DNA from: Pseudomonas rhizosphaerae | GTDB taxonomy: Bacteria > Pseudomonadota > Gammaproteobacteria > Pseudomonadales > Pseudomonadaceae | Direction: 5' to 3' | Assembly: GCF_000761155.1 (NCBI RefSeq) | Contig: NZ_CP009533.1 | Location: forward strand, 1,922,001-1,986,000 | DNA length: 64,000 bases | Part shown: one piece after another, positions 25,783 through 33,555 of the stretch | How positions within the stretch are numbered: the first letter of the stretch is position 1 | How the letters are laid out: each line of letters starts with the position of its first letter | Notes under the pieces: generated by a model | Seen by the model: the letters and a program-made list of their open reading frames with translations, nothing else | The model's database searches: none | Told to the model about the DNA's origin: nothing | Made by a program: the position numbers and the translations under genes

Positions 25783-25798
25783 ACGTCCGGAGAAAAGC

Positions 25799-26239
25799 AT
25801 GAAGACCTCATCGAAGGGCATCGCCCTGATCAAATCCGCAGAGGGCCTGCGGCTCAAGGCCTACCCCGACCCCGGCACCGGCGGCCTGCCTTGGACAATC
25901 GGTTACGGCAGCACGTCGGGCGTCACCCGGAACATGGTGATCACGGAAGCCCAGGCCGAGCAGATGCTGGCGGAAGATCTGGTGCGTTTCGAGCGCATCG
26001 TGGAGCGCGCGGTTCGCGTGCCGGTCACCCAAGGCCAGTTCGATGCGCTCGTGTCGTTTACCTACAACGTCGGGGAAGGCAATTTCACCAAGTCGACGCT
26101 GCTGCGCAAGCTGAATGCCGGTGATACCGCCGGTGCCGCCGAGCAGTTCTCCCGCTGGGTCCATGCTGGCGGCAAGGTGCTGTCAGGCCTAGTCAAGCGG
26201 CGCGCCGCCGAACGGGCCTTGTTCCTGGGAATCGCGTGA
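25799..26239 (+). CDS. Phage lysozyme (GH24, T4-type endolysin)
   Basis: A 146-residue muramidase. The catalytic pattern is present: Glu in KSAEGLRLKAYPD, Asp nine residues later and Thr in WTIGYGS. Further conserved parts are QGQFDALVSFTYNVG and the C-terminal VKRRAAERALFL. No signal peptide or anchor is seen, so it should depend on the holin for release. Unusually it lies about 24 kb from the holin and spanins, after the tail genes. Confidence 0.93.
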   Translation: MKTSSKGIALIKSAEGLRLKAYPDPGTGGLPWTIGYGSTSGVTRNMVITEAQAEQMLAEDLVRFERIVERAVRVPVTQGQFDALVSFTYNVGEGNFTKSTLLRKLNAGDTAGAAEQFSRWVHAGGKVLSGLVKRRAAERALFLGIA

Positions 26240-26290
26240 CCTGACCAACAATCAAGCGCTCCACCGCGCTGCTTTCCTAAGGTGACCATC

Positions 26291-26521
26291 GTGGCTGCAT
26301 ACACCGTTCAGAAAACCTTCCCTTGGCGCTGGTCCAATTCGCCTGTCGTAATAACCACTGTGGTCAAGACGGGCACGGTCATCGTCGAGAAGCAAGCTGG
26401 CGATACCTGGGTTCCCGCCTTCACATTCACAGAAACCGGCTGCCAGGCCCTATGGCTGGGCCGCGGCTTGTTCCGAGTCACTCCCACCGGAAACGCCGTC
26501 TATGAGACCGACGAGCTATGA
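26291..26521 (+). CDS. Hypothetical phage protein (76 aa)
   Basis: A GTG start preceded by CTAAGG at eight bases; an earlier in-frame GTG three codons upstream overlaps that ribosome site and is less likely. Beta-rich sequence with KTFPWRWSNSPVV and FRVTPTGNAVYE. It overlaps the next gene by ATGA and is probably co-translated with it. Function unknown. Confidence 0.65.
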   Translation: MAAYTVQKTFPWRWSNSPVVITTVVKTGTVIVEKQAGDTWVPAFTFTETGCQALWLGRGLFRVTPTGNAVYETDEL

Positions 26522-27114
26522 CGGTCGCGGTAGGGAATGGAGTCATTGCAGGGCCAGGAAACAAGGCATCAGTTCAAGGCGTCATGGCTAGCCAGGAAGA
26601 CCGCCGCGGGCTGCAGCTTATTCAGAACTACAAGTTCGAGACCGATCTGGCCGGATGGTCTGCTGATCCTGCCTACGTTCGAAAGACAGAGGCAGGCTTC
26701 AATGGCGGCGACCCGTTTGTCGAGTACAACGGCGTGTCAGGCAATTTCGACAATTTCACCACCTCGAACGACGCTGATTCGGGGATGCTGGTGGAACCGT
26801 CCACGACCTACACCGTCAGCGGTACCCGAACGGCCAACTTCACCGGGAACTACCCGCAGGTGCAGATCAACACCGGCGCGGACGACGGAGCTGGCCATGC
26901 CTTCCCTGGCACCACCCTGGGCTCCATGCGATTCACGGCGGCGGCAGCTGAAGCTCGTTGGTCACTGCAGTTCACGACTGGCGCTGATACGAAAAGGGTC
27001 TGGATCCGATTCCAAGGCCTGGGCGGTGTTGGCCGGTTGCGGCTGATGGAACTCAACCTGACCAAGGATGCCGCTGTCCAGCCGTACCGCGACTACTTCA
27101 ACCCAGGCAATTGA
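26518..27114 (+). CDS. Carbohydrate-binding-like phage protein
   Basis: A 198-residue protein. From about residue 35 it reads as a carbohydrate-binding-module-like beta sandwich: LIQNYKFETDLAGW, a VEPSTTYTVSGT strand and RVWIRFQGLGGVGRLRLMEL near the end. The same kind of domain occurs inside J. It may be a fibre tip, decoration or capsule-binding protein. The assignment rests on pattern likeness; no catalytic residues are evident. Confidence 0.6.
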   Translation: MTVAVGNGVIAGPGNKASVQGVMASQEDRRGLQLIQNYKFETDLAGWSADPAYVRKTEAGFNGGDPFVEYNGVSGNFDNFTTSNDADSGMLVEPSTTYTVSGTRTANFTGNYPQVQINTGADDGAGHAFPGTTLGSMRFTAAAAEARWSLQFTTGADTKRVWIRFQGLGGVGRLRLMELNLTKDAAVQPYRDYFNPGN

Positions 27115-27191
27115 TGTCGGCGCGATGGTCTTGGTGCTGGATTGAACCGTCTTCCCAAGTTCACCACACGTCCTAGAAAAAATGAAAAGAA

Positions 27192-27296
27192 GCGGCCGTC
27201 CACCATGCTTCAACATGGCAGCCGGCCGCCGAACCGCAGACCAATCCTGCAAGTCCAGCCAAGGCTCCCTGCTTCGTGCACAAAGCGGGGGGAGCC
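27192..27296 (+). other. Two strong RNA hairpins at the end of the late operon
   Basis: Hairpin 1 (27192-27229): outer stem GCGGCCG / CGGCCGC and inner CCATG / CATGG with loop CTTCAA. Hairpin 2 (27263-27296): GGCTCCC / GGGAGCC plus GCTT / AAGC around an 8-base loop. Neither has a T run on the plus strand; read on the minus strand, hairpin 1 is followed by a T-rich stretch. They may end late transcription or be part of a structured RNA. Confidence 0.45.
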
Positions 27297-27300
27297 TAGC

Positions 27301-27320
27301 ACCTGTTCATACATACAGTA
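27301..27320 (+). promoter_or_regulatory. LexA (SOS) box before the adenine methylase
   Basis: ACCTGTTCATACATACAGTA fits the CTGT-N8-ACAG LexA operator and its flanking A/T pattern. It ends 15 bases before the methylase start, so LexA would block its promoter or early transcription. Confidence 0.75.
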
Positions 27321-27335
27321 AAGGCTTGCTAAATC

Positions 27336-28130
27336 ATGTCGAATCCCGTCATACCTTGGATGGGTGGCAAACGCCGCCTGGCCGATCGTCTCATCCCCCT
27401 ATTCCCACCACACGACTGCTACGTCGAAGCCTTCGCGGGCGGAGCAGCGTTGTTTTTCCTGCGGCCCCAGCCGGCGCCTGTCGAGGTGCTTAACGATATC
27501 AACGGTGATTTGGTCACGCTGTATCGTGTCATTCAAAATCACCTGGAAGAGTTCGTGCGTCAATTCAAATGGGCGCTGAGCTCGCGCCAGGTGTTCGAGT
27601 GGCAGAAGATGACCCGGCCCGAAATACTGACCGATATTCAGCGAGCCGCCCGTTTTTTCTATCTGCAGCACCACGCGTTTGGTGGCAAGGTTTCGGGTCA
27701 GACCTTTGGTACAGCCACGACTGGGCCAGCCATCAACTTGCTGCGAATCGAAGAAAACCTATCGGCCGCATGGCAGCGCCTGGCGGGTACCTATGTCGAG
27801 CACTTGCCCTGGCATGACTGCGTTCAGCGTTATGACCGACCGCACACGTTTCACTACATGGATCCGCCATACTGGGAAACGGCCGGCTACGGCGTGGACT
27901 TTCCGTTCGAGAACTACATTCGCATGGCTGAATTCATGCGGACGTGCAAGGGAAAGGTGATGGTCAGCATCAATGATCATCCCGACATCCGAAAGGTGTT
28001 TGAAGGATTCCATTACGAGAGACTGGATATCCGCTACACGACGGCCAACCAGAGAAACGGTCAGTCTGATCTAGCAGGTGAACTGGTGATTATGAACTGG
28101 AAACCGTCGGATCTAGGTCACCTTTTTTAG
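27336..28130 (+). CDS. D12-class DNA adenine N6-methyltransferase (Dam-like)
   Basis: A 264-residue methylase. SAM motif FAGGAALFF follows the N-terminal PWMGGKRRL, catalytic motif DPPYWET is at about residue 177, and the C-terminal ELVIMNW is typical of Dam/DpnM enzymes. It probably methylates adenine in a short site, perhaps to guard phage DNA against restriction. It lies behind the late operon with its own LexA box. Recognition sequence cannot be read from the protein. Confidence 0.88.
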   Translation: MSNPVIPWMGGKRRLADRLIPLFPPHDCYVEAFAGGAALFFLRPQPAPVEVLNDINGDLVTLYRVIQNHLEEFVRQFKWALSSRQVFEWQKMTRPEILTDIQRAARFFYLQHHAFGGKVSGQTFGTATTGPAINLLRIEENLSAAWQRLAGTYVEHLPWHDCVQRYDRPHTFHYMDPPYWETAGYGVDFPFENYIRMAEFMRTCKGKVMVSINDHPDIRKVFEGFHYERLDIRYTTANQRNGQSDLAGELVIMNWKPSDLGHLF

Positions 28131-28467
28131 GGTAAGCATCATACTAGCGTAGGTACCAATGCTGTTTGGAATGGAATTCAACAAAAGACCAGGTCGTTGC
28201 GTCGATTTAGGCTAGAACAATACGACTTGCAAATCATCAACAAATGAACCACAAACGTGCCTTGAGTTAGACGGTTTTTAGTTAAAGACATTTGGGCGCT
28301 TGAGCTGCCCGCAGGATCTACGGGCAGCGGCATGCATTACCTCGCGAGAAATTAATCAACTTTTGGTTGAGTGCTGCATTTATCCCCTGTATGTGAGATG
28401 TAAAATAGTAATAGTGCAGGATGGATGCGTGCCTGGTGGCGATGATTTAAAAAATAGCCGGAAATAA
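28131..28467. other. AT-rich intergenic region
   Basis: No credible gene. It holds an 8-bp stem (GCTGCCCG / CGGGCAGC, 28304-28328) with a 9-base loop and otherwise AT-rich DNA. It separates the plus-strand methylase from the minus-strand nuclease/ATPase operon and may contain the prophage right end; no att core could be identified because the left end is outside the window. Confidence 0.5.
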
Positions 28468-29472
28468 CTATGAGCTACCAACTTTTACAGCCATATGAAT
28501 GCATAGAGAATGTTCGTCGCCTGCGTGCAAATGGTGATGAAGTTTTTTTATCGAGCCATAAGGGGTTCCTATCAAATCTATCCTGGCAGAGCTAATATTT
28601 GACCTGTTGCTTACACTGGACATATCTAGGGAAGATATATGCGCGCAATAGCGATTCCACCAGCTGTCGAAATCTAAGCCATTATAGTATGTGATTAAAA
28701 AGGTCCTTTTCACATCTACTGGGTTGTAGCTTGTTAATAGCTTCGAGTAATGTGTATTAATGTAGTTGCTATTTACTGAATCTAGTCTCATCGCCTCAAC
28801 GATGGCGAAGAGATCCATTTGATGTTCGATAATTATATCTAGCTCGCCAGAGCCCACTCCCGAACTCGACTGTCCTTCGCGAGTCTGATCTTTAACTTCG
28901 TATCCTTTAGACATGATCATGTCCCTAAGATAATCGTTGCTATAGTCTTCAGAATCAGATTTTTTTGCTCGGCGAGCTAGTCTCTGCAGGACCCATTCGA
29001 TATCGGATTCAAGCTCAATATATGTTGGCATGGTCTTGAACCTATTTTCTGTTTGGATTTGGTTTATATTCTGTAGATTTAATAGATTTATTCTCTGCCT
29101 ATTGATTTCAGAGATGAAGTCGGAATAATGGTTGTTGTCATCAGCCACAATGGACTTGCTAAAACTCGTTATCGCTCTAGATATGGTTCGATAGACTGTT
29201 TCGCCACTCGACATGGATCCAGCAGATGAAGATAGGAGCATTTTACCTGAGTCGCATGATTCAAGTAACTTGCGCCACATTTTATAGTTGGTAAAGCCGT
29301 TCACATCTTCGCTTAAAGAGGATACATAAGAAGTGCTAAGTTTTTCTTCTCTGTCCAGTACAACTTGATCTTCGGAATACAGCAAAGCTCCCATGAAAAA
29401 GTTAAAAAAGACATGGTCATTGCCTATATTTTTAGATAGGAAGCTAGGGCAAATGCAGTGAGAGCTTCTCAT
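28468..29472 (-). CDS. PD-(D/E)XK-like nuclease, partner of AAA ATPase
   Basis: A 334-residue protein translated from a TAATG overlap with the ATPase stop. Around residues 181-262 it has the layout of a PD-(D/E)XK nuclease: helix YLRDMIMSKGYEV, then GSGELDIIIEH (Asp212), LFAIVEAMRLDS (Glu226) and strand TFLITYYNG. The usual Lys two residues after the Glu is Met here, so it may use the Arg at 229. The N-terminal 150 residues have no recognised domain. AT-rich gene, likely acquired. Operon pairing with an ATPase suggests phage defence; this is inference. Confidence 0.7.
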   Translation of the reverse strand: MRSSHCICPSFLSKNIGNDHVFFNFFMGALLYSEDQVVLDREEKLSTSYVSSLSEDVNGFTNYKMWRKLLESCDSGKMLLSSSAGSMSSGETVYRTISRAITSFSKSIVADDNNHYSDFISEINRQRINLLNLQNINQIQTENRFKTMPTYIELESDIEWVLQRLARRAKKSDSEDYSNDYLRDMIMSKGYEVKDQTREGQSSSGVGSGELDIIIEHQMDLFAIVEAMRLDSVNSNYINTHYSKLLTSYNPVDVKRTFLITYYNGLDFDSWWNRYCAHISSLDMSSVSNRSNISSARIDLIGTPYGSIKKLHHHLHAGDEHSLCIHMAVKVGSS

Positions 29473-31184
29473 TATGATTGCACCTCAGAATCTTTGTTAA
29501 CTTTAGCGTACTTGAGTTGCTGTATTTTTATTGTGTCTTTTATTTCCACATCCATAAAATCTTTCGGCCACTTGATATCGCCGTTATCACTTATTTTTAT
29601 GTCGTCAAGTAGAGTGTGGCGATTTATTCTGTCTCGGTGCAGGTGATATATTTTTACATCATCCTCGGTAAGTGCAGAGCTGTCGTCTACTATCCGTAGC
29701 CTAATTCTTCGAATAAGCGCATCACTGTGAGTTTCTATCAAAAATCTTTTACGCTCGCTTAATGCGATTTTGATTACAGCATCTGTCAACCAGGCTTGCA
29801 TATTTGGATGTAGATGTATTTCGGGTTGTTCGATTATCGTCAGAGATCCCGCCGGTGACAAGTACGCTTGGACTAATATTGGAAGAGCCTGAGATATTCC
29901 AAATCCCACATCAGTAAGCTCAAGATCCACATCATCCTGATTGACAACAATTTTATAAATGATGTCGTTAACTTTTACGATGTCAATGCCGATATTGAAT
30001 GGGGCGAGCAATAAGTTGATATTGTCTTTGATTGTAGGGTTGTTCTTTAAAACCTCTGCCAGCTCAGTGCCATCCAGGACGTTCAGCTTTGTATGATGTA
30101 CAGATTTATCGAGCAAATAGTATCTTTGAGGGAAAGCCCGGAGTGGGCTCACATGATTGACCTGGAGGCCGCTCAAAGCGGATAGTACATGCTTTGAAGT
30201 GATATTAACCATCCGCGATAGGATTGCTGCGAATGGACTGCTGCTTCCTTCAAGCGATGAAAAGCTTCCAAACGATCTATTTAGCTCTGTAGCGTGCTTC
30301 ATAAATACAAGAGAGTCTGGCGATATCAGCTTTAGTAACTCTGATCTGGATCGGCTCAGCACACTAGGATCGATAACATCTGAGAAAATGTCAGAATTGT
30401 TGCCTTCCTTTTTATATCCGAAAATGACCCCGCCTAATTTGTTATACTGTATGTATTCAACAACTTGTAGGCACTCAAGTCTTTTGTTGTAAGCGAAAGA
30501 GTATGATACTTTGAATGGTGTTATTTTTGCGGACGGAAGCTCTAAGTAGCCAGTGAAGCAGTCTTCGATTTTTTTAAGAGACGCGCTATGCGTTAGATTA
30601 AAATATGCTTCAGGTAGATTCGGGCTCACCCTGACACCTCCCATGATAGCCCGGTAATGTTTAATAAGCTTTAAGTAAATCAACTTAAAATCTTTTATTT
30701 TGGCGATACTGATTGACGACTCTCGACTTCTGAAAGTAATGTCCTCTAATTTCGGAAGTAGTTTTCGGAATGCTACAAGCGCTGAAGGGCTGGCAGGCAC
30801 ACCCTTCGAAGATTGAGATGAGGCAAAATGCGACATAAACCTAATCACAGTATCATGATCTTGAAGAATTGCCGTCTTGGCTTCAGAGATCTTCTTTCTG
30901 ATATTGTCTCTCTGAGAGAGCTCAAAAGAAAAACTTAGCCGGTTCGCAGGATTTTTATCTTTGATGATGTTGAGAGTTTCTCCCATCCCGGTTTTGTTGC
31001 CGTTGAGCCTAAGTGGAGATTCTGAAATTAATGTCGAGTCTGCGGATTGAGAAAGCATCAACAATGAGTTGATCAGTGCGCTTTTGCCGCTGCTATTCGC
31101 GCCTAGCAAAACGGTCAAAGGGCGCAACTCTAACTTAAAGTCTTTAAAGGCTTTATAGTTGCTTCCAGAGAAAGTTGATATCAC
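29472..31184 (-). CDS. AAA/ABC-type ATPase (DUF3696-like), putative defence NTPase
   Basis: A 570-residue ATPase if started at the GTG giving MISTFSGSNYKAF, which has AAAGGA at six bases; the frame is open to a TTG at 31250. Walker A GANSSGKS is at about 28-35, an ABC-like signature VGFGISQALPILVQA and Walker B LTIIEQPEIHLHP are in the last third, followed by the His switch IETHSDALIRRIR. This order is that of OLD/AAA_15-type ATPases with a DUF3696-like C-terminus, as found in several defence systems (PARIS, Septu, Gabija are distant relatives in the ATPase). No TOPRIM domain is seen. It precedes the nuclease in an operon. Confidence 0.8.
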   Translation of the reverse strand: MISTFSGSNYKAFKDFKLELRPLTVLLGANSSGKSALINSLLMLSQSADSTLISESPLRLNGNKTGMGETLNIIKDKNPANRLSFSFELSQRDNIRKKISEAKTAILQDHDTVIRFMSHFASSQSSKGVPASPSALVAFRKLLPKLEDITFRSRESSISIAKIKDFKLIYLKLIKHYRAIMGGVRVSPNLPEAYFNLTHSASLKKIEDCFTGYLELPSAKITPFKVSYSFAYNKRLECLQVVEYIQYNKLGGVIFGYKKEGNNSDIFSDVIDPSVLSRSRSELLKLISPDSLVFMKHATELNRSFGSFSSLEGSSSPFAAILSRMVNITSKHVLSALSGLQVNHVSPLRAFPQRYYLLDKSVHHTKLNVLDGTELAEVLKNNPTIKDNINLLLAPFNIGIDIVKVNDIIYKIVVNQDDVDLELTDVGFGISQALPILVQAYLSPAGSLTIIEQPEIHLHPNMQAWLTDAVIKIALSERKRFLIETHSDALIRRIRLRIVDDSSALTEDDVKIYHLHRDRINRHTLLDDIKISDNGDIKWPKDFMDVEIKDTIKIQQLKYAKVNKDSEVQS

Positions 31185-31250
31185 AGCAATTCCTTTTGAA
31201 TGGGAGAGGGTGTTCACGCGCGTTTTATCATCCCCAAGCAAAATATGCAA

Positions 31251-32019
31251 GAAATATCGATTTTGGTCTTTGCCTCTCTATATGCTTTATGTTGTAGGGG
31301 TATGTAGCGAGTGCGCAGATTAAAGCTTTAATGCTCTATGATTAAACAGCAATTGCTCCTATTTGGGCTGAATCTTGGCATGTATTAATATGATTCCCGA
31401 TTGGGTGGCGAGGCGGGATTTAAATATTGGACCTAATGGCGTGCCGCAAATGATTTGTCTTCACTTTGAGGCTCAATGTTATTCTTGCTTCTATTCCTAA
31501 TATAACCCCTCCTGGTGATTTTCGTGAGAGATGCAGATTTTCCACTAATCAAACGTAGCGGAAAGCAATGAGAGTTCCAGAGTGCGGATGACGCTTTCTG
31601 TTTCTATATTTTATCAAAGATTGAAATTCGTTCCTCATTAGCGTGTTGCTTTAGCAGGTACAGCTCTTCGAGTTAGACCGCTTTTTGCATCAACTGCCGC
31701 CGGTCCAGGGCACGAGGTGTAACGGGGCCGGATGCAATTGAATTATCAATAGAACAGCACTCAGGTGGTGAAGTGGCAAGAGATTCGTCAGCTATTAATA
31801 GGTGGTATTTTCACTATAAGAGCTGGCTCCCCGTGTATATTTCTTGTCCGGTATTGCCAGTTATTAGGATCATAGCGTGTCGGCTATCGTTTGGGTTTTC
31901 TTTCTAACTGCTCATTTATGTCGACGCAAGAGCGCCAGACTTGGCAAATTAGCGAGCCCGATCAAAATGTACGCGTGTGAGCTGGCCTACGACATGGTCA
32001 GCGGCGGCGGTAGAGCGAT
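31251..32019. other. AT-rich gene-poor region
   Basis: Only short ORFs without family resemblance or good ribosome sites. The stretch next to 31250 must hold the promoter of the minus-strand ATPase operon. The rest looks like degraded island DNA; composition moves back to higher GC near 31.7 kb. Confidence 0.5.
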
Positions 32020-32268
32020 CTACCCAGCACCGCTCGTGTATTCAACTATCCAACGAAGATCACGCCATGGAAAGCAGCTTTGGCCACCCCTTAGTGTGCA
32101 GAATGGGGTGTGCATGAACGGCTTGCCCGAATCTCGAAGCTGTTGATAGCCTTCACAGGTCCTGCAGCGAATGTGTGGAATGGGTTCATCGTGCACGGCC
32201 CATAACTTGGACCAAGTATCCAGATCACTGATCTGCGGTGTCAGGTTCAGCCAGTCCAGCGTGTCCAT
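32020..32268 (-). CDS. Small Cys-rich PWRDL protein A
   Basis: An 82-residue protein starting MDTLDWLNLTP, with GGAGG five to six bases upstream; a GTG two codons earlier is also open. It carries CRTCEGY, HTPFC and PWRDLRWIV. A second protein nearby (33227-33466) has the same order CxxC, HxxxC, PWRDLxWI, so this is a small family with a likely Zn site. It overlaps the end of the coiled-coil gene upstream. Function unknown. Confidence 0.65.
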   Translation of the reverse strand: MDTLDWLNLTPQISDLDTWSKLWAVHDEPIPHIRCRTCEGYQQLRDSGKPFMHTPFCTLRGGQSCFPWRDLRWIVEYTSGAG

Positions 32269-32686
32269 ACGCACCTCCGTTGTCGTGGCGCAAGCATAGT
32301 AGGCTTTGCCGGTCTTGGGTCGGTAATTGCGCAGGTGCTTCTGGCTGCGGATCTGGTGCCGCCAATGTTTCGCGGAAAGGGTAGGGGCTCTCGGCTGACT
32401 GCCGCGCTGCCATCTGCATCCCCCGCATCCGATTGCCGAGCGCTGATAGCTCGACGTGGGCAGCGGAGAGGTCGCGTTTGTACGACGCCAATAGGTGCAG
32501 CGCCTGGTCGCGCTCGCGCGCAGTGACTGCGTGGATGTCGACCAGCTTCAGGATATTCGTCCGGGCCTGGCGCAGGTCGGCGGCCACCTGCTCGTACTCT
32601 GCCTGGACTAAGGCGGCCTGTTGCTTCCATATCTGTGCTTCGGTGGGTATGCCGAGGCATCCGAACGCTTCGTCTTCAATGTCCAT
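32225..32686 (-). CDS. SOS-box-associated coiled-coil protein
   Basis: A 153-residue protein starting MDIEDEAFGCLGIPTE. Residues ~15-95 form a charged helical heptad region (KQQAALVQAEYEQVAADLRQ). The tail is Pro/Ala-rich. A near-perfect LexA box sits 16 bases upstream of the start, so the gene, and probably the overlapping Cys-rich gene behind it, should be induced by DNA damage. No family recognised. Confidence 0.65.
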   Translation of the reverse strand: MDIEDEAFGCLGIPTEAQIWKQQAALVQAEYEQVAADLRQARTNILKLVDIHAVTARERDQALHLLASYKRDLSAAHVELSALGNRMRGMQMAARQSAESPYPFRETLAAPDPQPEAPAQLPTQDRQSLLCLRHDNGGAYGHAGLAEPDTADQ

Positions 32687-32701
32687 GCTGCTGCTCACAA
32701 A

Positions 32702-32721
32702 TACTGTATTTGCGTACAGTA
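32702..32721 (-). promoter_or_regulatory. LexA (SOS) box, near-consensus
   Basis: TACTGTATTTGCGTACAGTA: both TACTGTA and TACAGTA half sites are perfect. Placed directly before the minus-strand coiled-coil gene. Confidence 0.85.
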
Positions 32722-32814
32722 TTCGAGGTTTGTCAGATTGCTCAAGGGCGGATCGATAGGTGGTGCAGGGGAGGGGTATTGAAGGTCGGCAGAACGCCGG
32801 GGGAGGGAAATAGG

Positions 32815-32886
32815 CAGCGTGACCAAAACGTGAGTCACGCCAGTTCACAGCGTGAACAAGGTGCGCATTTGTGAGACAGCGTGACC
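32815..32886. repeat. Iteron-like CAGCGTGAMC repeats
   Basis: Three direct copies of CAGCGTGA(C/A)C at 32815-32824, 32848-32857 and 32877-32886, plus an inverted GAGTCACGCC at 32832-32841. They lie in the gap between the SOS-box gene and an Ash-like ORF. Such repeats may bind a replication or regulatory protein of a satellite-type element. Confidence 0.5.
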
Positions 32887-32926
32887 GATTGCGGGCGGCG
32901 TAAACGCTTGTTTTTAAAGGGCTCCC

Positions 32927-33097
32927 TCAAGGAGCATATGATTTAGGTTCCTGTGCGTCTTGAGTCGGATGGTTGCCCAAGACCCAGGCTGCAAGCCCCG
33001 TATTTCCGTTTGCAAAAACACAGAAAAGGTTACTTTTTGGCTTTGTCAGACAGCCGTGATGGTATCCTCTAGATATTCGAGAAGGGCGCGGAAGCAT
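32927..33097 (-). CDS. Small Ash-like ORF (56 aa)
   Basis: Starts MLPRPSRISRGYHHG and contains FCVFANGNTGLAAW and LGNHPTQDAQEP. The wording recalls small Ash/Icd-type ORFs of P4-like satellites and Pseudomonas islands, from memory only. Ribosome site is poor. It could also be a conserved noncoding element that happens to be open. Confidence 0.35.
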   Translation of the reverse strand: MLPRPSRISRGYHHGCLTKPKSNLFCVFANGNTGLAAWVLGNHPTQDAQEPKSYAP

Positions 33098-33226
33098 CTC
33101 AATATGCAAGCAAACTGCTTAAAGAGGATCGCAGTCGCTAGGGCGTTGAAGAAGACAGGGTAAGTTGAACAGATCTTTTAATTAGATTCCTCATGCTCGT
33201 CCCGGCGGTAGTGCTGCAGGGCTTTT

Positions 33227-33466
33227 TTATTCTATTCTTCTTTTTATCTGATCCATGATCCATGCAAGATCTCGCCATGGGAGATGGCCGTACGGGTCAT
33301 ATTTTTCACATTCCGGACCATGGGTAAAAAGGGTAAGGGCGTCCGATGGCCACTGCGCCCACCCACAATATCTGCACTCGAGATGATCAGCTTGAATGCT
33401 CCAACTTACATTCCATTCCTTCAGATCGTAGTCGCTAGCAACCAACCTCAGACCAAGCCCTGCCAT
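33227..33466 (-). CDS. Small Cys-rich PWRDL protein B
   Basis: A 79-residue protein starting MAGLGLRLVAS behind GGAGGT. It carries CRYCGW, HGPEC and PWRDLAWIMDQ, the same spacing pattern as the protein at 32020-32268. The likeness suggests paralogues with a shared zinc site and a C-terminal amphipathic helix. No function known. It lies close to a LexA box and umuD relic. Confidence 0.65.
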   Translation of the reverse strand: MAGLGLRLVASDYDLKEWNVSWSIQADHLECRYCGWAQWPSDALTLFTHGPECEKYDPYGHLPWRDLAWIMDQIKRRIE

Positions 33467-33555
33467 AGTCACCTCCACGAGGACGTGTCAGCATAGCTGT
33501 GCTTGCCTACCTATAGCTCAAGGATTGAAAACCGCCTGTCTGCAAATCGGTCGCG

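Noticed and set aside
28131..28467. Prophage attR core
   Set aside because: The left end is not in the window, so no direct repeat could be matched; the right end stays undefined.
31877..32146. Plus-strand ORF of 89 codons
   Set aside because: No ribosome site or family likeness; partly antisense to the Cys-rich gene A.
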